9,674 nt of DNA from an uncultured Bacilli bacterium (GTDB lineage Bacteria > Bacillota_I > Bacilli_A > RF39 > UBA660): contig CAKOOU010000040.1 of the NCBI GenBank assembly GCA_934098455.1, positions 1 to 9,674 of the forward strand, written 5' to 3'. This document shows positions 6,225 through 9,674 of this stretch, in pieces. Numbering within the stretch: position 1 is the stretch's first letter; each line of letters opens with the position of its first letter. The position numbers and the translations under genes are program-made. The notes under the pieces were generated by a model. That model did not search any database. It saw nothing but the letters and a program-made list of their open reading frames with translations, and was not told where the DNA came from.

Positions 6225-7259
6225 ATGAAAACAGATGATTTCGATTATTATTTACCAGAAAATTTAATAGCTCAAACTCCACTAGAAAATAGAAGTGAAA
6301 GTAAATTAATGGTTTTAGATAAAAATGGTAATATAGAACACAAACATTTTTATAATATAATAGATTACTTAAATGAAGGAGATAGTTTAGTAATTAATGA
6401 TACAAAAGTAATCCCTGCTAGAATTATAGGAATTAAAGAAAGTACCGGTGCTGTAATAGAATTACTTTTACTAAAAGATTTAAAAAATAATAAATGGGAA
6501 TGCCTTGCAAAGCCTCAAAAAAGATTAAAAGTAAACACAATTATTTCTTTTGGAGAAGGACTTTTAAAAGCAAGAGTCTATGAAATCTTAGAAGAGGGAA
6601 TAACAAGAATAGAATTACTTTACGATGGAATATTGATGGAAATATTAGATAAACTAGGCACAATGCCTTTACCTCCATATATTCATGAAAAATTAAAAGA
6701 TAAAGATAGATACCAAACTGTATATGCTAAAAATTATGGTTCAGCAGCTGCTCCGACAGCAGGATTACATTTTACAGAAGAACTATTAAACAGCATTAAG
6801 AAAAAAGGAGTTAACATAGTACATATAACTCTTCACGTAGGACTTGGAACATTTAGACCAGTAAGTGTTGAAGATGTTACAAAACATAAAATGCATACTG
6901 AACATTATATAGTTACTAAAGAATCAGCGGATATATTAAATAAAACTAAAGAGGCAGGAAAGAAAATCATTGCTGTTGGTACAACAAGTACAAGAACTTT
7001 AGAAACTGTTTTAAAAGACAATGATAAATTTATAGCATGTAGTGGAGACACAGATATATTCATATACCCTGGATATAAATTCAAAGCAATAGATGGGTTA
7101 ATAACTAACTTTCACTTACCAAAAAGTACATTAGTAATGTTAGTAAGTGCATTTTCTAAAAAAGAATATATTTTAAATGCATATAAAATAGCAGTAGAAA
7201 ATAATTATAGATTTTTCTCATTTGGAGACGCAATGTATATAGAAAAAAATAATAGTTAA
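6225..7259 (+). CDS. queA: S-adenosylmethionine:tRNA ribosyltransferase-isomerase (QueA)
   Basis: Moves and isomerises the ribosyl part of S-adenosylmethionine onto 7-aminomethyl-7-deazaguanine at position 34 of tRNAs with GUN anticodons, giving epoxyqueuosine in the queuosine pathway. The 344-residue product matches the family length (about 340) and shows its conserved blocks in order: DDFDYYLPENLIAQ at the N terminus, NDTKVIPAR (58-66), GSAAAPTAGLHFT (172-184), HVGLGTFRPV (204-213), GTTSTRTLE (252-260) and TNFHLPKSTL (294-303). AGGAAG (6209-6214) lies ten bases before ATG. The gene is transcribed alone; tgt and other queuosine genes are not in this window. Its end is embedded in a hairpin shared with the convergent small gene. 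Confidence 0.97.
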   Translation: MKTDDFDYYLPENLIAQTPLENRSESKLMVLDKNGNIEHKHFYNIIDYLNEGDSLVINDTKVIPARIIGIKESTGAVIELLLLKDLKNNKWECLAKPQKRLKVNTIISFGEGLLKARVYEILEEGITRIELLYDGILMEILDKLGTMPLPPYIHEKLKDKDRYQTVYAKNYGSAAAPTAGLHFTEELLNSIKKKGVNIVHITLHVGLGTFRPVSVEDVTKHKMHTEHYIVTKESADILNKTKEAGKKIIAVGTTSTRTLETVLKDNDKFIACSGDTDIFIYPGYKFKAIDGLITNFHLPKSTLVMLVSAFSKKEYILNAYKIAVENNYRFFSFGDAMYIEKNNS

Positions 7260-7280
7260 CAACAATACTATTATTTTTTT
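7245..7280. terminator. Bidirectional terminator between queA and small gene
   Basis: A 12-pair stem AAAAATAATAGT/ACTATTATTTTT (7245-7256/7267-7278) encloses a ten-base loop containing the queA TAA (7257-7259). T runs follow on both strands (7274-7280 on plus; complement of the A run 7243-7249 on minus). The stop of the minus-strand gene (7271-7273) lies in the right arm. Confidence 0.85.
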
Positions 7281-7642
7281 AAATTTAAAGTTTTAACACC
7301 ATTAAGAGATTGATAAACACAATGTCTTAATTCAACAAATTTTTCATTAATTCCATATAAATTAGAAATTCTTTTATAGCATCCACCATATTTTTCCATT
7401 AGTTGCATAAAATTAATATCATCAGGAAATGCTACATAAAGTGCAAAAATAGTTACTTCACTAATATTTAATTTTTCTTTATAAATATATCTATAATGCT
7501 CTAGTGCAGTTTCAACTCTATATTCAATACTTTTGTACAAATAATAATCATTAAAAGAATTATAAATTTTTTGTGCTCTTTCTTTAAGAATTTGCTTTTT
7601 ATGATTATCTACATTATTAATCGCATTTAAAGAAATTTTCAA
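7271..7642 (-). CDS. Small protein of unknown function (123 residues)
   Basis: I do not recognise this gene with confidence. The start is set at TTG 7640-7642, because AAGAAAGGAG ends eight bases before it. A longer frame exists upstream, but its first codon (7700-7702) falls inside the -35 element of this gene's promoter, so it cannot be on the transcript. The product begins MKISLNAINN, is basic, soluble and mostly helical by eye, with no signal or membrane segment and two cysteines (88, 108). The C-terminal half (TIFALYVAFP at 64-73, then ISNLYGINEKFVELR at 92-106) is faintly like the region after the zinc motif in ImmA/IrrE-type proteins, but no HExxH is present. That resemblance is only a guess. 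It converges on queA and diverges from the foldase gene. Confidence 0.6.
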   Translation of the reverse strand: MKISLNAINNVDNHKKQILKERAQKIYNSFNDYYLYKSIEYRVETALEHYRYIYKEKLNISEVTIFALYVAFPDDINFMQLMEKYGGCYKRISNLYGINEKFVELRHCVYQSLNGVKTLNLKK

Positions 7643-7673
7643 AATAACGTCTCCTTTCTTAACAAGTTCTAAT

Positions 7674-7702
7674 ATAATACTATTATTTTTAAAAAATAGC
7701 AA
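7674..7702 (-). promoter_or_regulatory. Promoter of small gene 7271-7642
   Basis: On the minus strand TTGCTA (7702-7697), a 17-base spacer and TATTAT (7679-7674) predict a start near 7667, just before the ribosome binding site. Its -35 is separated by eight bases from the -35 of the opposite foldase promoter. Confidence 0.65.
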
Positions 7703-7710
7703 ATATTTAA

Positions 7711-7739
7711 TTGACAGAATTCATAAATTTGTATAGAAT
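7711..7739 (+). promoter_or_regulatory. Promoter of foldase/coiled-coil unit
   Basis: A perfect -35 TTGACA (7711-7716), a 17-base spacer and TAGAAT (7734-7739) make this the strongest consensus promoter seen in the window. The start would be near 7746, inside an inverted repeat AGTAAT-T-ATTACT (7744-7756) that could be an operator or a start-site hairpin. Confidence 0.8.
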
Positions 7740-7797
7740 AAAGAGTAATTATTACTTTTAAGGGTAATATGGCTATATAATAGGGAGAGTGTTGATA

Positions 7798-8916
7798 ATG
7801 GCAAAAAGAATAAATGATAAAGTAATAAGTAAAAAAACAGGAGAAAGGAAAAAACCAAATAACTCATCGAAAAAAGATATTTGTTTAACTTTGTTAAACA
7901 AATATAAAGTATACTTTATATTATTATTAGTATTAATTATTCTTATTTTATCAATTATATTTGGAATAAATAAATCTAAGTATAACACTAAGATAATAAG
8001 TATAGATGATTATGCTTATACAAAAAGTGATTACATGATATATATCTACTCGGCTAAATATAATTACTATAAGGATAAAGTTAATGAAATAACTGATAAT
8101 GATTTGTCTGTAATGTATGATGACGAAGCTAAAATGACAGTTAGAGATTATTTAAAAGAAGTCGCTATTAGTGACATTAAAACTGCATCTGCAATAAAAG
8201 AACTAGCAAATCAAAACAATATTGAATTAACTGATAAAGATAAACAAGAACTTGAAGAAGAAAAAAAATCTTTTATTAAAAGTCTGGGTGGAAAAAAACA
8301 ATATAAAAAGTTTTTAAAAGATAACAATACAACTGATGATTCATACAATAGAATGAGTGAAACAGACAAACTATATAAAAGAATAATAAAACAATTATAT
8401 AGTGATAGTAAAAGATATGATTTAACAGATGAAGAAAAAAATAATGCAAAAGAGACATATAAAGAAAATTATATTAAGATGAAACAAATAATACTTACTA
8501 TTGTAGACTTAAATACTAGTAAAAGTTTAAGCGATACAACAATTAATCAAAAAGAAAAATTGGCAAAAAGTATAGTAGAAGAAGCAAAAAATGGAACGAA
8601 GTTTGATGATCTAATAAAGAAATATAGTGAAGCATATGAAGAAAATCAAACGAATTTTGAATTATACTATAAAAAAGGTGAGTTGTTAGATGAACTAGAA
8701 AGTGAAGTTTTGAAATTATCTCCTGATGAAGTAAGTAGTCCAATAAAAACTAAATATGCTTATCATATAGTTCAAAGATTAGAATTAGATGATAAGAAAA
8801 TAGAAGATTATTATAATGATTTAAGAGAAGAAAAATGTGCAAATGATATAAAAGAATCTCTTAAAGATTTAAAAATAATTTATTATGGTGCTTACGAAAA
8901 AATTAAAATAAAATAG
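7798..8916 (+). CDS. Membrane-anchored parvulin-like foldase (PrsA/SurA type)
   Basis: Probable extracytoplasmic folding factor for secreted or surface proteins. 372 residues: a basic cytoplasmic N terminus (1-35), one membrane segment (about 39-57), a helical SurA/PrsA-like N-terminal region (about 65-210) and a PpiC/parvulin-like domain (about 228-329) ending in the recognisable LSPDEVSSPIKTKYAYHIVQ. Classical PrsA is a lipoprotein; here no lipobox is present and the anchor is a membrane helix behind an unusually long charged tail. The histidine that opens a normal parvulin domain (HILV) is Gln (MKQIILTI), and the GGDLG block is not recognisable, so isomerase activity may be lost while chaperone function remains. 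ATG 7798 follows AGGGAGAG (GGGAG 7783-7787) by ten bases. GTG 7789 and TTG 7792 are in frame but lie too close to that site. The next gene follows 22 bases later without a terminator. Confidence 0.8.
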   Translation: MAKRINDKVISKKTGERKKPNNSSKKDICLTLLNKYKVYFILLLVLIILILSIIFGINKSKYNTKIISIDDYAYTKSDYMIYIYSAKYNYYKDKVNEITDNDLSVMYDDEAKMTVRDYLKEVAISDIKTASAIKELANQNNIELTDKDKQELEEEKKSFIKSLGGKKQYKKFLKDNNTTDDSYNRMSETDKLYKRIIKQLYSDSKRYDLTDEEKNNAKETYKENYIKMKQIILTIVDLNTSKSLSDTTINQKEKLAKSIVEEAKNGTKFDDLIKKYSEAYEENQTNFELYYKKGELLDELESEVLKLSPDEVSSPIKTKYAYHIVQRLELDDKKIEDYYNDLREEKCANDIKESLKDLKIIYYGAYEKIKIK

Positions 8917-8938
8917 AAGGATGGAGTTTAAAAGAAGT

Positions 8939-9674
8939 ATGAAAAAAGATACAACAAAAATATTTAGTATTGTTATAACTTCTATAGTTGGTGTACTTTT
9001 AATTATTGGTATATTTAACATTGTAAAAGTATACAAAGTAGATAATGAAAGTATTCCAGAAGTAGTTAGTTCTATAGATGATACTAGAAATGAAGCAAAA
9101 AAATTAAATAATGAAACTAATGAAAAAATGAATGAAAATGATTCATTAACACAAGAAAAAATAGAAAATGTTAAAAAGAATGTTAATTCAAATTATTCTA
9201 AAACAAATTCTAAATTAGATGAAGTTAAAGAAAATGATAATATTAATAAAGATAATATTAATGAAAATATTACTAATAGTACTAAAGAATTAAAAGAACA
9301 AAATGAAAACAATACAAAAGAATTAAATAAAAATATAACTTCTAGTAAAGAAGAAATAATTAAAAATGATGATAAAAACACTAAAGATATAAAAGAAAAT
9401 AGTGATAATAATAAAGAAATTATTTTAGCTGATGCAAAAGCTAATACTAAATCAATAAATGATAATATTGATGCTGCTGAAACTTTATTAAATAATGCAA
9501 TAAGTACTGCTACAAGATTAATAATGAACAATATAAATGTTAAAACTAATAAAATAATCGCAGATGTAAATAATAATACAAATTTAAAAACAAATAAGAT
9601 TATTAATGAAGTAAATGATAACGTTAATAGTAAATCAAATACAATTAATGGAAATATAAGTACAGCAAAAGAAG
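8939..9674 (+). CDS. Long coiled-coil membrane protein, partial (3' end outside window)
   Basis: Open from ATG 8939 to the window end, 245 residues visible, no stop. One membrane segment (about 9-29) after MKKDTTK suggests a short inner tail and a large outer domain. From about residue 40 on it is rich in Asn, Lys, Glu, Asp, Ile and Thr, shows no Cys or Trp and no Pro after residue 40, and has the spaced hydrophobics of a long coiled coil. Near the end, 15-residue imperfect repeats begin: NVKTNKIIADVNNNT, NLKTNKIINEVNDNV, NSKSNTINGNISTAK (9536-9670). GGAG (8923-8926) is twelve bases from this ATG. An in-frame ATG at 8921 would add six residues but touches its only ribosome binding site (AGAAGG). 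Likely cotranscribed with the foldase, which may fold it. Function unknown; surface fibre, adhesin or structural coiled coil are possible. Confidence 0.75.
   Translation, partial: MKKDTTKIFSIVITSIVGVLLIIGIFNIVKVYKVDNESIPEVVSSIDDTRNEAKKLNNETNEKMNENDSLTQEKIENVKKNVNSNYSKTNSKLDEVKENDNINKDNINENITNSTKELKEQNENNTKELNKNITSSKEEIIKNDDKNTKDIKENSDNNKEIILADAKANTKSINDNIDAAETLLNNAISTATRLIMNNINVKTNKIIADVNNNTNLKTNKIINEVNDNVNSKSNTINGNISTAKE
9536..9670 (+). repeat. Three 45-base coding repeats in coiled-coil gene
   Basis: Units at 9536-9580, 9581-9625 and 9626-9670 each encode 15 residues beginning Asn-x-Lys-(Thr/Ser)-Asn-(Lys/Thr)-Ile. Units 1 and 2 agree at 10 of 15 residues; unit 3 is looser. DNA of the units has diverged mainly at third positions, so selection on the protein pattern is likely. 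The array may go on past the window end. Confidence 0.6.

Noticed and set aside
6014..6226. Minus-strand open frame across tRNA-Trp
   Set aside because: It runs through the tRNA gene, its promoter and terminator; not a plausible protein gene.
9193..9531. Minus-strand open frame of 112 codons
   Set aside because: Antisense of the Asn/Lys-rich coiled-coil gene, which is open over the whole region with a ribosome binding site and membrane segment.

Overview
The window is strongly AT-rich bacterial DNA with Firmicutes-type expression signals: TTGACA/TATAAT-like promoters with 17-base spacers, AGGAG-like ribosome binding sites and short hairpin-plus-T terminators. It carries RNase Y, QueA, a parvulin-type foldase and an encoded tRNA-Trp(CCA). 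TGA is used as a stop and tryptophan is written TGG, so this is not a Mycoplasma-type genetic code. I infer a low-GC member of the Bacilli or Clostridia, possibly a gut lineage with a reduced genome; the sequence does not allow a firmer placement.

Left part (1-3187): tRNA-Leu(CAA) with its own promoter and terminator, then rny (RNase Y, membrane-anchored mRNA decay endonuclease) behind a long AT-rich leader region. Convergent to rny is a dGTPase-type HD-domain dNTP triphosphohydrolase; the two genes share one bidirectional terminator hairpin that holds both stop codons.

Middle part (3245-6050): a compact three-gene ABC importer operon, with an NMT1/SsuA-type solute-binding protein, an ATPase and a permease whose reading frames overlap. 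Its ligand cannot be read from the sequence. The operon ends in a terminator and is followed by about 300 bases without an intact gene. These contain a decayed, frameshifted second copy of the 3' part of the permease gene, the clearest unexpected structure in the window.

Right part (6018-9674): tRNA-Trp (minus) and queA (plus, queuosine tRNA modification) diverge from back-to-back promoters. queA converges on a small unrecognised gene, again across a shared hairpin. That small gene diverges from a two-gene unit: a membrane-anchored parvulin-like (PrsA/SurA-type) foldase with a degenerate catalytic domain, and the start of a long, proline-poor, Asn/Lys-rich coiled-coil membrane protein that runs off the window end.

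Most of the window is housekeeping. I see no clear new defence or mobile system. The items that repay checking are the permease remnant, the foldase/coiled-coil pair, the small gene at 7271-7642 and a G+C-richer patch in front of rny.
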